Part shown: positions 18,659 to 27,634 of the stretch, piece by piece | How positions within the stretch are numbered: the stretch's first letter is position 1 | How the letters are laid out: every line of letters starts with the position of its first letter | Origin: Dellaglioa algida DSM 15638 | Lineage (GTDB): Bacteria > Bacillota > Bacilli > Lactobacillales > Lactobacillaceae | NCBI RefSeq assembly: GCF_001434695.1 | Contig: NZ_AZDI01000006.1 | Coordinates: 1 to 64,000, forward strand | Reading direction: 5' to 3' | Length of the DNA: 64,000 nt | Translations under genes and position numbers: made by a program | The notes under the pieces: model-generated | The model's input: only the letters and a program-made list of their open reading frames with translations | Databases searched by the model: none | What the model was told of the DNA's origin: nothing

Positions 18659-18701
18659 ATTAAAAGGAGTAGCCAGTCAATGGCTACTCCTTTTAATTTA
18701 G
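18655..18701. terminator. Bidirectional terminator containing both stop codons
   Basis: Perfect 21-bp stem (18655-18675 with 18681-18701), loop GTCAA. The TAA stops of both convergent genes lie within the arms. Confidence 0.92.
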
Positions 18702-19360
18702 ATTTTATCGTCATCGTGATGGTTAAAGTAGACAACTTTAACAGAATCATCGTCAACAATTAATTTCGTTACACTACCGTTTTTAGGACTCATTGTGATA
18801 TCAATTTCGGGTGCAAAGCGAGAAACGATACTTCGAATAGTTGTACCATGGCTGACAACGAGAACGTTATCGCCATCTTTAGCATCTTCACGTAATAAAT
18901 TAAAGCCTTTATCACGACGTGCCCAGAAATCAGCATCATCTTCTGCATCGTGAAAAGGGTCTGTTTCTTTGAAAAAATCACGGGCTTCTTCAATTGAAAA
19001 TTGTTGTAGAATTTCGGTAAAGTTAGCCGCACCATGTGGTTTGCCAACAACAAACCAAGCTTGTGAAGAATCAGCACCCTCGTAGTATCCGTATCCTTGT
19101 TCTCTTAGAAATTCGGATGATTTAACAGTTAGATTCGAAGATGTTTCATTTTCAGATAAGATATAATTTGCTGTTCGGTTTGCGCGAGTCGTGTCACTAC
19201 TATAAGCGTTAGCAAAGTGAATATTTGCTAACTTCTTACCAGTTGCGTGACCATCGTTGATGCCCTTTTCTGTTAGTGGAGAGTCGGACCACCCTTGCAT
19301 CCGGTTATATTTGTTGAAAATTGTTTGACCATGACGAACGAGATAGACTGTAAATGACAT
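18698..19360 (-). CDS. Histidine phosphatase (phosphoglycerate mutase-like) family protein, paralogue of 16973-17641
   Basis: 220 residues from the ATG at 19360, with AGGAGG six bases upstream; an in-frame extension to 19393 is unsupported. RHGQT (9-13) and VSHGT carry the two catalytic histidines, and EFLREQGYGYYEG the acid motif. Both paralogues share MSFTVYxVRHGQTxFN, RMQGWxDSPLT, FSIEEARDF/YSIEESRDF and SPKNGSxTKLIV. Likely a small-molecule phosphatase; substrate unknown. Confidence 0.87.
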   Translation of the reverse strand: MSFTVYLVRHGQTIFNKYNRMQGWSDSPLTEKGINDGHATGKKLANIHFANAYSSDTTRANRTANYILSENETSSNLTVKSSEFLREQGYGYYEGADSSQAWFVVGKPHGAANFTEILQQFSIEEARDFFKETDPFHDAEDDADFWARRDKGFNLLREDAKDGDNVLVVSHGTTIRSIVSRFAPEIDITMSPKNGSVTKLIVDDDSVKVVYFNHHDDDKI

Positions 19361-19435
19361 GTGAACCTCCTGAAATTTATATGATAGGCCCATTATACGC
19401 TAAAGAAAACGATTAATCTAAAGATTTATGAGACC

Positions 19436-19473
19436 AAAAAAGCACATTCTAAATTTTAAGAACGTGCTTTTTT
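19436..19473 (-). terminator. Terminator of the dedA gene
   Basis: Minus strand AAAAAAGCACGTTCT pairs with AGAATGTGCTTTTTT (one mismatch); the first arm is the last codons of dedA, so coding and terminator overlap. Confidence 0.8.
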
Positions 19474-20109
19474 ATTAGTAATAAATTTAAATAAGTGTAA
19501 TAATCCGGCTAAGATTGAAGGGATTAGGGCAATTCCAGCAATTGAAATGAAAATGACCGAGAAGTGATCCTTAACAAAAGGGAGTGCACCAAAGTAATAA
19601 CCAATACCAGCTCCTAGTGCCACCCAAAGTGTGACGCCGATAAAGTTATATAGTCCAAAGTGGCGGTAACTCATTCGAGCGCTACCCGAAATAAGGGGTA
19701 CAAACGTCCTAATTAAAGGGACAAAACGGCCGAAAATAACAGTCTTAGCTCCGTGTTTTTTAAAAAAAATATTTGCGGATGCCATTTTTTCTGGAGAAAT
19801 TCTGTTTTTAAGGAACGGTAATTTATTTAAGTGACGGCCAATCTCAAAATTAACGGCATCGCCAATAAGTGCCGCGAAAAAAAATATTGGAATTAAGATA
19901 CGAATATCTAAAGTTTGAGTTGAGTAGGCGGCAATTGAACTGGTGAAAAAAAGTAGTGTCTCGCCGGGTAAAAAAGGAAAGATCACAAGGCCTGTTTCGG
20001 CAAAAATTAAGACAAAAAGAGTTAGATAACTCCAACTGCCTAACGTTTGAAACAAGGGTTCTAGATAGTTTTCGAAATGGGTGAATAAAAACCAAGCTTG
20101 TTCGAACAT
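19456..20109 (-). CDS. DedA-family membrane protein (SNARE-associated/VTT domain)
   Basis: 217 residues. Family motifs FAETGLVIFPFLPGETLLFF, the GDAVNFEIGRHLNK loop, KHGAKTVIFGRFVPLIRTFVPLISGSARM (the conserved F/GRF-P-R motif) and a Gly-rich C-terminal helix. DedA proteins of this group recycle undecaprenyl phosphate or other lipid carriers across the membrane, so a role in envelope homeostasis is likely. GGAGGA lies about eight bases before the ATG. Single gene; its last 15 bases form one arm of the terminator. Confidence 0.9.
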   Translation of the reverse strand: MFEQAWFLFTHFENYLEPLFQTLGSWSYLTLFVLIFAETGLVIFPFLPGETLLFFTSSIAAYSTQTLDIRILIPIFFFAALIGDAVNFEIGRHLNKLPFLKNRISPEKMASANIFFKKHGAKTVIFGRFVPLIRTFVPLISGSARMSYRHFGLYNFIGVTLWVALGAGIGYYFGALPFVKDHFSVIFISIAGIALIPSILAGLLHLFKFITNKKARS

Positions 20110-20251
20110 TGTCGGATCCTCCAGTCCTCTTATTCTTAATAATTATATTAAACCGAAACGTAAAAAAAGACTATTAATTTAACCGATATTTAGCTTTTAT
20201 TAAGATTTGCGTTGTTATTGAGGGTCGTTGGTGTCAAACCGGTTTTGATAC

Positions 20252-20260
20252 TGGTATACT
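20252..20260 (+). promoter_or_regulatory. Extended -10 of the 47-residue protein gene
   Basis: TGGTATACT (TGnTATACT) 28 bases before the ATG; the -35 region is poor. Confidence 0.5.
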
Positions 20261-20287
20261 TGATATATTAAATTTTTGGAGGTCAAT

Positions 20288-20431
20288 ATGACAAGACGTG
20301 CTTTAATTGCAGGAATGACAACATTAATTGGATTAGTTGCCGGTATTATGATGGGCAAAATTGCCGTGGCGACACTGATTGGATTGGCTGTGGGTATTAC
20401 GGTTGACCAATTCTTGCCAAATAAAAAATAA
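20288..20431 (+). CDS. Small membrane protein, 47 residues, unknown
   Basis: ATG at 20288 preceded by TTGGAGG with six bases of spacing, and an extended -10 upstream, so it is likely a real gene although very short. The product starts MTRRALIAGM, has one or two short Gly-rich hydrophobic stretches (about residues 6-24 and 27-40) and ends DQFLPNKK. GxxxG-like spacing (GLVAGIMMGKI, GLAVGI) suggests helix packing or oligomers. Family not recognised. It lies upstream of helD with an 88-base gap. Confidence 0.7.
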   Translation: MTRRALIAGMTTLIGLVAGIMMGKIAVATLIGLAVGITVDQFLPNKK

Positions 20432-20518
20432 AGTCAACTGGGAGCTTATTTGAGTTGATTATTGAAAAGTGATACACTATTAAGCCTAAGAAAATCATGT
20501 AAAGTGGGGTATTAAGAA

Positions 20519-22810
20519 GTGGCTGATAAAATTAAAATAGAAGAACAAGCACATCTTGATGACGTGATTATTAAGATTAAAGACGCTGAAGTTAAACGCC
20601 AAAATGAAATTAAGTACGCAGAAAATGAAGCACGATCAATCAATGGTGAATTTACAAGTGATGTTCATATCAATACGACAACGTATACCGGAATGATTGA
20701 TACGGCGATGTCTGTTCGTCAACAACAACAAATGTTAGCTGAACGTGAGACAAGTTGGAAAAATGCGACATCACGTTTAGATATTTTAAAGAAATTAGAG
20801 AATAAACCATATTTTGCTAGACTGAATATCCAAGAAGGAAATCATAAAAAAGAAACAATTTATATTGGATTAGGATCATTCGCAGATCGTCCTGAACATT
20901 TTATGGTCTACGATTGGCGTGCACCCATTTCAAGTGTTTACTATGATGGTGGGCTAGGGGATGTCACTTACCAAACGCCAGACGGTGACCAGACGGTAGA
21001 CGTTTCATTGAAACGTCAATTCGTGATTGACGATGGACAGATTGAAACGATCTTTGATACTGATGAAGCCGTCGGAGATCAAATGTTATTAGATGTTTTG
21101 AACGATTCTGCGGATACAAAAATGAAGAGTATCGTTACAACAATTCAAAAAGAACAAAATCAAATTATTCGTGATGTTAAAGCGGAATTATTATTTGTTC
21201 AAGGGGCAGCTGGATCGGGTAAAACCTCAGCAGTCTTACAACGAGTGGCGTACTTGTTATACCGTTATCGTGGTAACTTAACGGCTAGCCAAGTTGTTTT
21301 ATTCTCACCTAATCAGCTGTTTAATGATTATATCGATCAAGTGTTGCCAGAACTTGGTGAACAAAACATGGTTCAAATGACTTACTTCCAATATGCATCA
21401 AGACGCTTACCGAACATGCAAGTTGAAACCTTACAAGAGCGATTTGAAGAAGATAATACGACTGCCAAGAAGCATATTCAGGTGTTGAAAAATAGTCTCG
21501 CTTTCTTTAATGCATCAATGGCTTATTCAGAACATTTGGAACAAGCGGATATGAAATTTAGAGATATTAAATTTAATGATGAAATTTTCATTTCAAAAGA
21601 TAAAATCAAATCAATTTACTATAAATATAATGAAAATTACCATTTGCGTACGAGATTGGAAGCAACGCGCGAGTCGTTAGTTAAATTGTTGAACCGTCGA
21701 ATTGAAGCTGAAGCTAAGTTAGAGTGGGTTGAAAAAGCCATTCAAGATATGTCAAAAGAACAATTAAATGCTTTATACGGCGATCAAGATCGAGAATTTG
21801 CGAGTGGTGATAAAGAAATGCGTTTCTTAACGCGAACATTTGTCATGCGTCAATTCACAAGTGTCCACAAAGCCATTGTGCGTAACCGATTTTTGAACAT
21901 TAATTCACAATATGTGAACTTTTTACACAATGTGCCTAAGTACGTTAATTTGAGTGATTATGGGGTTACTTTAGAAGAATGGCAAGACGATGTTGCTGAT
22001 GTTGTCGCGCGATTGAAAACGCGTCAGATTTCGATGCACGATGTAACGCCATACCTTTACCTGTTTGATCGAATGACGGGTAAACATGGGGAAACAGATG
22101 TCCGTTATGTCTTTATTGATGAAATTCAAGATTATACGGCATTCCAGTTAGCCTTTCTGAAGGAAGGGTTCCCAAGAGCTAAGTTCACCTTGCTAGGTGA
22201 TTTGAATCAAGCTATTTTTACAAAAGAAAATAGCAAGAGTCTATTGTCAGAATTGGGGCATTTATTCCCGGCTGATAAAACAAAGGTTGTTCAATTAACG
22301 AAATCATACCGATCAACACAACAAATCACAGATTTCACAAAAGAAGTGTTGATAAATGGTGAATCAGTTACCTCGTTCAACCGACAAGGGGACTTACCCA
22401 CAATTACTGTGGATAAGAACTCGGATAAATTGGTTCAAGATTTAGAAAATCAATTAGCAAAAAATGTAGATGATCATTTGACGACAGCTATTATTGCGAA
22501 ATCATTAGCTGAATGTACGGCGCTTTATAATCGTTTGCAGGCTGATGATGTGCCTGTAACGTTGATTAAAACGGAAAACCAACGTTTAGCTGAGGGGACA
22601 ATTATTGTGCCGGCTTTCTTGGCTAAAGGTTTGGAATTTGATGCTGTTGTGATGTGGGGCGCTTCAAAAGCCAATTATCACGAAGAAGACGAACGTCAAT
22701 TGGTTTATACGATTTGCTCAAGAGCAATGCACCGTTTGAATGTCTATGCTGAAATTGAATTGTCACCATTATTTGATCATGTTTCAAAAGCATTATATAT
22801 TTTAAAATAA
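20519..22810 (+). CDS. helD: HelD-like RNA polymerase recycling helicase (UvrD/Rep superfamily 1)
   Basis: 763 residues, close to Bacillus subtilis HelD (774). Start is GTG at 20519. The N-terminal 40-60 residues are a charged coiled coil, the arm that enters RNA polymerase in HelD; a conserved HelD segment (YIGLGSFADRPEHFMVYDWRAPISSVYYD) follows. Walker A QGAAGSGKTS is near residue 230, DEIQDYTAFQL near 530, a LGDLNQAIF motif III, and a C-terminal SF1 domain (AKGLEFDAVV). It releases stalled polymerase from DNA. Confidence 0.92.
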   Translation: MADKIKIEEQAHLDDVIIKIKDAEVKRQNEIKYAENEARSINGEFTSDVHINTTTYTGMIDTAMSVRQQQQMLAERETSWKNATSRLDILKKLENKPYFARLNIQEGNHKKETIYIGLGSFADRPEHFMVYDWRAPISSVYYDGGLGDVTYQTPDGDQTVDVSLKRQFVIDDGQIETIFDTDEAVGDQMLLDVLNDSADTKMKSIVTTIQKEQNQIIRDVKAELLFVQGAAGSGKTSAVLQRVAYLLYRYRGNLTASQVVLFSPNQLFNDYIDQVLPELGEQNMVQMTYFQYASRRLPNMQVETLQERFEEDNTTAKKHIQVLKNSLAFFNASMAYSEHLEQADMKFRDIKFNDEIFISKDKIKSIYYKYNENYHLRTRLEATRESLVKLLNRRIEAEAKLEWVEKAIQDMSKEQLNALYGDQDREFASGDKEMRFLTRTFVMRQFTSVHKAIVRNRFLNINSQYVNFLHNVPKYVNLSDYGVTLEEWQDDVADVVARLKTRQISMHDVTPYLYLFDRMTGKHGETDVRYVFIDEIQDYTAFQLAFLKEGFPRAKFTLLGDLNQAIFTKENSKSLLSELGHLFPADKTKVVQLTKSYRSTQQITDFTKEVLINGESVTSFNRQGDLPTITVDKNSDKLVQDLENQLAKNVDDHLTTAIIAKSLAECTALYNRLQADDVPVTLIKTENQRLAEGTIIVPAFLAKGLEFDAVVMWGASKANYHEEDERQLVYTICSRAMHRLNVYAEIELSPLFDHVSKALYILK

Positions 22811-22865
22811 GCTGTGAAAGAAATTATTTGCTAAGGTAAGTAATTTTTATTAGAGGATTTCTAAA

Positions 22866-23786
22866 ATGGATAAACAAATGAATTATTATAAAATTCCAAG
22901 GGATGAGTGGCAAGACTTCTATAAAGCGGAGCAGGTTTCATTGTCCCAACAAGAATTGAATCAAATTCAATCCGTCAACGATAAAATATCGGTTCAAGAT
23001 GTGCGGGAAATTTATATGCCCCTGGTTCATTTATTGAATATGACATTGGCGGGTAAACAAGATTTGCAATCAAAAAAAGCTGACTTTTTGGGAATTAAAG
23101 CTAAAAAATGGCCTTTCGTAATTGGTATCACGGGTAGCGTGGCAGTCGGTAAGAGTACGACTGCACGGTTGTTACAACTATTGCTTACAACGTTATATCC
23201 AACTAAAAAAGTACAGTCAATTACGACAGATGGGTTTTTATTTCCAAATAAAGAGCTTATTCGTCGAGATATATTAGACCGCAAAGGGTTTCCAGAAAGT
23301 TATGATATGGAGAAACTTATTTTATTTTTGAATGATGTTAAGAGTGGGTTGAAAACTGAGGCCCCCGTTTATTCTCATGATAGTTATGATATTGTACCGG
23401 GAGCCGTTCAACTTATTGATCAGCCAGATATTTTAATTGTCGAAGGGATTAATGTTTTACAGTTACCTAGTAATCAACAACTGTATGTTAGTGATTTTTT
23501 TGATTACTCAATTTATGTTGATGCTAATGCGGACTTAATTGAAAAATGGTATTTGGAACGTTTCGGTGTCTTATTGAATACTTCTTTTCAGAAACCTGGA
23601 AATTACTATTATGACTACGCAATTGGTAATCATGATGAGGCATTTAAGCTAGCCCGTAATGTTTGGAAAACCGTGAATCTAAAGAATTTGAATACCTTTA
23701 TCTTACCCACTAGAAATCGTGCTGATCTTATTTTAGAGAAGACAGATGAGCATCGAATTAATACTGTTTATTTACGCAAATATTAG
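22866..23786 (+). CDS. coaA: Pantothenate kinase, type I
   Basis: 306 residues, usual length. P-loop GITGSVAVGKSTT (about residues 87-99), the TTDGFLFPNKEL substrate region, FPESYD, YSHDSYDIVPG and VEGINVLQ are signature segments of bacterial CoaA. It catalyses the first, regulated step of coenzyme A synthesis in the cytosol. AGAGGA lies nine bases upstream of the ATG. Sits 55 bases after helD, possibly co-transcribed. Confidence 0.95.
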   Translation: MDKQMNYYKIPRDEWQDFYKAEQVSLSQQELNQIQSVNDKISVQDVREIYMPLVHLLNMTLAGKQDLQSKKADFLGIKAKKWPFVIGITGSVAVGKSTTARLLQLLLTTLYPTKKVQSITTDGFLFPNKELIRRDILDRKGFPESYDMEKLILFLNDVKSGLKTEAPVYSHDSYDIVPGAVQLIDQPDILIVEGINVLQLPSNQQLYVSDFFDYSIYVDANADLIEKWYLERFGVLLNTSFQKPGNYYYDYAIGNHDEAFKLARNVWKTVNLKNLNTFILPTRNRADLILEKTDEHRINTVYLRKY

Positions 23787-23833
23787 AAAAAAGACGTATT
23801 TTCACAGATTTTCATGAAAATTAAATCAAACGA

Positions 23834-23862
23834 TTGACCAACTGGGTTTCAATCAGTAGAAT
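23834..23862 (+). promoter_or_regulatory. Promoter of guaA
   Basis: TTGACC (23834-23839), 17-base spacer, TAGAAT (23857-23862), about 42 bases before the start codon. No purine riboswitch could be made out in the short leader. Confidence 0.7.
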
Positions 23863-23904
23863 AGACGTAATAAGAAATTAAAAAATATGAAGAGGTGACT
23901 ATTT

Positions 23905-25461
23905 TTGGCCAACGTTAACATGCAAGATTTCGACAAAATTATCGTTCTTGATTTTGGTAGTCAATATAATCAATTAATTACTCGTCGTGTGCGCGAATTC
24001 GGAATTTATTCTGAATTATTATCACACAAGATTAGTGCGGCCGAAATAAAAGAGATTGCCCCTAAAGGTATTATCTTTTCTGGTGGCCCAAATAGTGTTT
24101 ATGATGAAGATGCATTCAGAATTGATCCTGAAATCTTTGAATTAGGCATTCCTATCTTAGGTATTTGTTATGGTATGCAATTAATGGCATACTGCATGCC
24201 TGGTGGTAAAGTTGAAAATGCGAATAACAAAGAATACGGTAAAGCCGTTATCGAAGTTACAGATCCAGAAGCAACTTTATTTAAAGGATTACCAACTGAA
24301 CAAACTGTTTGGATGAGTCATGGTGACTTAGTAACAGAAGTTCCTGATGGTTTCACATCAGTTGCAACTTCAGTTAACTGTCCTATTTCTGCAATCCAAA
24401 ATCTTGATAAAAAATTCTATGGTCTTCAATTCCATACTGAAGTGCGCAATACTGAATTTGGGGATGACATTTTACGTCGTTTCGCATTTGATGTTTGTGA
24501 AGCTGAAAGTAACTGGTCAATGGATGATTTTATTGACTTACAAATTGCTAAAATCCGCGAAACTGTTGGTGACAAGAAGGTTCTTCTTGGTTTATCCGGT
24601 GGGGTTGATTCTTCAGTTGTTGGTGTTTTATTACACAAAGCAATTGGTGACCAATTAACAAGTATTTTCGTTGATCATGGCTTACTTCGTAAGAATGAAG
24701 CTGATCAAGTTATGGAAATGCTTGGCGGTAAATTTGGATTAAATATTATCAAAGTTGATGCACAAGAACGTTTCTTAGGTAAATTAGAGGGAATCTCTGA
24801 TCCTGAAACGAAACGTAAAACAATTGGTAATGAATTCATCCGCGTCTTTGATGATGAAGCTACTAAGCTAAAAGGAATTGACTTCTTGGCTCAAGGAACA
24901 CTTTATACTGATGTGATTGAATCTGGGACAGAAACTGCCCAAACGATTAAATCTCATCATAATGTTGGTGGCCTTCCTGATGATATGCAATTTAGTTTAA
25001 TTGAACCATTACGTACATTATTTAAAGATGAAGTTCGCGAACTTGGCGAAAAAATGGGTATGAGTGATGAATTAGTATGGCGTCAACCATTCCCAGGTCC
25101 TGGTCTTGGAATTCGTGTACTTGGTGAAATTACTGAAGAAAAATTAACTATCGTGAGAGATAGTGATTTAATCTTACGTGAAGAAATTAAAAAAGCTGGT
25201 CTTGACCGTGAAATATGGCAATACTTTACTGTCTTACCGGGCATTAAAAGTGTTGGTGTGATGGGTGATGGTCGTACTTATGACTACACAGTTGGTATTC
25301 GTGGCGTCACGTCAATTGATGGTATGACTGCCGATTTTGCTAGAATCCCTTGGGATGTCCTACAAAATATCTCAGTGCGTATCGTAAATGAAGTCGCACA
25401 CGTTAACCGTATCGTGTATGATATTACGAGCAAGCCGCCTTCAACAATTGAGTGGGAATAG
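23905..25461 (+). CDS. guaA: GMP synthase (glutamine-hydrolysing)
   Basis: 518 residues. TTG start at 23905 with AGAGGTG about eight bases upstream; it keeps the [24 protein letters not shown] N-terminus expected for lactic acid bacteria. Class I glutamine amidotransferase domain with the nucleophile Cys in GICYGMQL and His/Glu in [12 protein letters not shown] pyrophosphatase domain with PP-loop [10 protein letters not shown]-terminal dimerisation domain ending PSTIEWE. It converts XMP to GMP. Monocistronic with promoter and terminator. Confidence 0.97.
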   Translation: MANVNMQDFDKIIVLDFGSQYNQLITRRVREFGIYSELLSHKISAAEIKEIAPKGIIFSGGPNSVYDEDAFRIDPEIFELGIPILGICYGMQLMAYCMPGGKVENANNKEYGKAVIEVTDPEATLFKGLPTEQTVWMSHGDLVTEVPDGFTSVATSVNCPISAIQNLDKKFYGLQFHTEVRNTEFGDDILRRFAFDVCEAESNWSMDDFIDLQIAKIRETVGDKKVLLGLSGGVDSSVVGVLLHKAIGDQLTSIFVDHGLLRKNEADQVMEMLGGKFGLNIIKVDAQERFLGKLEGISDPETKRKTIGNEFIRVFDDEATKLKGIDFLAQGTLYTDVIESGTETAQTIKSHHNVGGLPDDMQFSLIEPLRTLFKDEVRELGEKMGMSDELVWRQPFPGPGLGIRVLGEITEEKLTIVRDSDLILREEIKKAGLDREIWQYFTVLPGIKSVGVMGDGRTYDYTVGIRGVTSIDGMTADFARIPWDVLQNISVRIVNEVAHVNRIVYDITSKPPSTIEWE

Positions 25462-25471
25462 ACTAAAATTG

Positions 25472-25502
25472 ATAATCCTTTAACAAAGGGATTATTTTTT
25501 TT
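25472..25502 (+). terminator. Terminator of guaA
   Basis: ATAATCC...GGGATTAT stem with extra TTT/AAA pairing, followed by nine T. Confidence 0.8.
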
Positions 25503-25519
25503 GCATAAATTTTGAAACC

Positions 25520-25547
25520 TTGATTTCACGAAGAATAATGATAAACT
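25520..25547 (+). promoter_or_regulatory. Promoter of the yisL-like gene
   Basis: TTGATT, 16-base spacer, TAAACT, 32 bases before the ATG. Confidence 0.6.
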
Positions 25548-25579
25548 AATAATAAGATTAATTTAAAGGGAGATTAACT

Positions 25580-25930
25580 ATGATTTGGTTATTGATACAT
25601 CTTATTACTTGGGTTGTGATAGCAGTTTTAGTGGCGCTCACGATTTTTACAAATTCTAATACAAAAATTTATCAAATGATTACGAGACTGGGGTATTTGG
25701 TTTCTATTGCTAGTGGAATTATGTTATTGGGCTATGCATGGCAGCGAGATCCAATGCTAACGGCCATTAAATTGATTGTTGCTATAATATTTATCGGATT
25801 AACTGAAATGACTTTTGCACGAAAAAACAGAAAACAATTAAATAAAAGTGTGATTTATGCAGTGGGTATCTGTTGTATAGGCGTAGGTGTTTTAGGACTT
25901 ATGCTTGCAGGTGGAAGACCTTTTATCTAG
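25580..25930 (+). CDS. YisL/DUF1516-family membrane protein
   Basis: 116 residues with four hydrophobic segments (about 3-22, 38-53, 60-77, 89-110). The pattern HLITWVV at the N-terminus, RLGYLVSIASGIMLL, and KLIVAIIFIGLTEM matches the small four-helix DUF1516 family. Its role is unknown; the family is widespread in Firmicutes. GGGAG precedes the ATG by seven bases. Monocistronic, with promoter and terminator of its own. Confidence 0.8.
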   Translation: MIWLLIHLITWVVIAVLVALTIFTNSNTKIYQMITRLGYLVSIASGIMLLGYAWQRDPMLTAIKLIVAIIFIGLTEMTFARKNRKQLNKSVIYAVGICCIGVGVLGLMLAGGRPFI

Positions 25931-25936
25931 AGAATA

Positions 25937-25986
25937 AAATACCGCATAACGATTAGACGGAAATCTAATTGTTATGCGGTATTTTT
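25937..25986. terminator. Bidirectional terminator
   Basis: AAATACCGCATAACGATTAGA (25937-25957) pairs with 25964-25984 (one G-T); loop CGGAAA; T-run on the plus strand, and an A-run on the other side serves the minus-strand gene. Confidence 0.88.
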
Positions 25987-26008
25987 GTTTAAGGGTAGCG
26001 TAAATGGG

Positions 26009-26305
26009 CTACTTTTCATCTCTAACATAGCGAGTTACCTGCATTTTAAGATGATACTTTATGCGGAGTTCTGCGATGGTGGTCATCATGTCACTTTTGT
26101 GATGATCATCAATAGCTGCTTGGTCAGTCCATTCGTCAATTAGCAAGACAGATTGGTTATCTTCCATATCCGTAAAATAATTATAACGTAAATTTCCGGA
26201 TTCTTGTCTAATCTGTGACACGACTCCGGTAGACATCATTTCATTGGCGAAGTCTTGAGCATTCGTGCCAGTACCACTATATAAAATATTAACTGTAATA
26301 GGCAT
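26009..26305 (-). CDS. Antibiotic biosynthesis monooxygenase (ABM) domain protein, YgiN-like
   Basis: 98 residues from the ATG at 26305; the in-frame extension to 26347 reads MVQLNQQKKGSVKI and has no site, whereas GGTGA lies six bases before the chosen ATG. One ferredoxin-like ABM domain: MPITVNILYSG, then FANEMMSTGVVSQIRQESGNLRYNYF, SVLLIDEWTDQAAIDDHHKS. Such dimeric proteins act as quinol oxidases or are of unknown role. Substrate cannot be inferred. Confidence 0.8.
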   Translation of the reverse strand: MPITVNILYSGTGTNAQDFANEMMSTGVVSQIRQESGNLRYNYFTDMEDNQSVLLIDEWTDQAAIDDHHKSDMMTTIAELRIKYHLKMQVTRYVRDEK

Positions 26306-26470
26306 TATTTTCACCGAACCTTTCTTTTGTTGGTTTAATTGTACCATTCCGAAGAAAACATGAAAGATACAGGGTGAACGACTAATTTTAGAATCAATAA
26401 ATGTTAATGTAAGGCTTGAACTTAATTAATCGTTTATAATAAGGGTAAACCATTTTTGAGGGAGATTAAT

Positions 26471-27589
26471 ATGGCAGAAAAGATATTTAAAAAGAAAGTT
26501 GAATTACCGGAATTATTTTATGATTTAGTATTTGCCTATGCAATCTCGCAAACAACTGATTTACTTTATCATTTTAAAGGGAATCTGGCGAGTGTCGCCG
26601 AAGCGTTTATTATTTTTTCGGTAGTAATGGTTGTTTTTATTAATACCTGGATGATTAAGAGTGTGTTTATTAATCGATATGGGAAGAATTCAATCGCGGA
26701 TATTATTCTTTTTATGATTGACGTCGCCATTTTGTTATATATGTCTAATGCGTTTAAAGGTAATATTCAAGACTGGTTTCAACCCTTTGCCATCGCAACG
26801 GGTCTGTTGTCCACCGTATTAGTCGTTCAGTACGGAACGGTCTATCTGACTTCTAAAAAAAGTGCGGATAAAAGAATTTCTAGATTAATGATGACAATTA
26901 CTGCGGCACGAACAGTTTTAGTTTTTATTGGCGCATTTTTACCACTTAAGTTTGGTATTCCGGTTGCCTTGATTGGTATTGCAATTAGTTGGGTATTACC
27001 GGGTCTTTTTGGATCTATTTTAAAGCTCCATGCGCTTAATTTTCCGCATATATTGGAACGACTAACATTACTAACAATCATCACTTTTGGAGAAACAATC
27101 GTTGGCATTGCGTCATATTTCACGGTTGAAACGTTTAATTTTTATTCGATTCTTATATTTACGATTGTTGGCGCACTGTTTATGACGTACATCACGCAAA
27201 TGGATCATTATATAGATGAGAATCGTTCTGATGAAACAGGTATTCGATTAATTTATGTTCATTATTTCATTTTATTTGGGATAAGTTTGGTGACTGTTTC
27301 GTTAGAGTTTATCGGAGAGAGCCACATTCCTAAAAATTTTGCGATATTAAGTTTATATTTAGGTTTAAGTTTGTTTTACTTAGGATTATTTTTAACGAGT
27401 CCGTATAATAAGAAACAGTTGAACTCAGATAAGCAGGTAATTGTCTTTTTTACGATTTCAACAATTATTGGATTACTGGTAAGCCTGATGTTTAATCAAT
27501 TTTCAGTAGTTGTCATAACGACTGCCTTGATTGCTATTATTAATTCAATTGTGTATGTGCGGTATATGATTATAAAGACTAGATTGTAA
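26471..27589 (+). CDS. Low temperature requirement protein A (LtrA) family membrane protein
   Basis: 372 residues from the ATG at 26471, with GAGGGA seven bases upstream. About ten membrane segments. The family signature KKVELPELFYDLVFAYAIS at the N-terminus and LERLTLLTIITFGETIVGI in the middle identify LtrA. The family is named from Listeria growth at low temperature; its biochemical role is not established. It is followed after 45 bases by the GT-C-like protein gene, so co-transcription is possible. Confidence 0.9.
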   Translation: MAEKIFKKKVELPELFYDLVFAYAISQTTDLLYHFKGNLASVAEAFIIFSVVMVVFINTWMIKSVFINRYGKNSIADIILFMIDVAILLYMSNAFKGNIQDWFQPFAIATGLLSTVLVVQYGTVYLTSKKSADKRISRLMMTITAARTVLVFIGAFLPLKFGIPVALIGIAISWVLPGLFGSILKLHALNFPHILERLTLLTIITFGETIVGIASYFTVETFNFYSILIFTIVGALFMTYITQMDHYIDENRSDETGIRLIYVHYFILFGISLVTVSLEFIGESHIPKNFAILSLYLGLSLFYLGLFLTSPYNKKQLNSDKQVIVFFTISTIIGLLVSLMFNQFSVVVITTALIAIINSIVYVRYMIIKTRL

Positions 27590-27634
27590 TACAGCATTAA
27601 GCCGAATCTATGGGCTTAAAATTAAGGGGTTCTC

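Noticed and set aside
23808-23821. ATTTTCATGAAAAT palindrome between coaA and guaA
   Set aside because: Short and AT-rich, without a T-run; could be a weak hairpin but no support for a riboswitch or PurR site.
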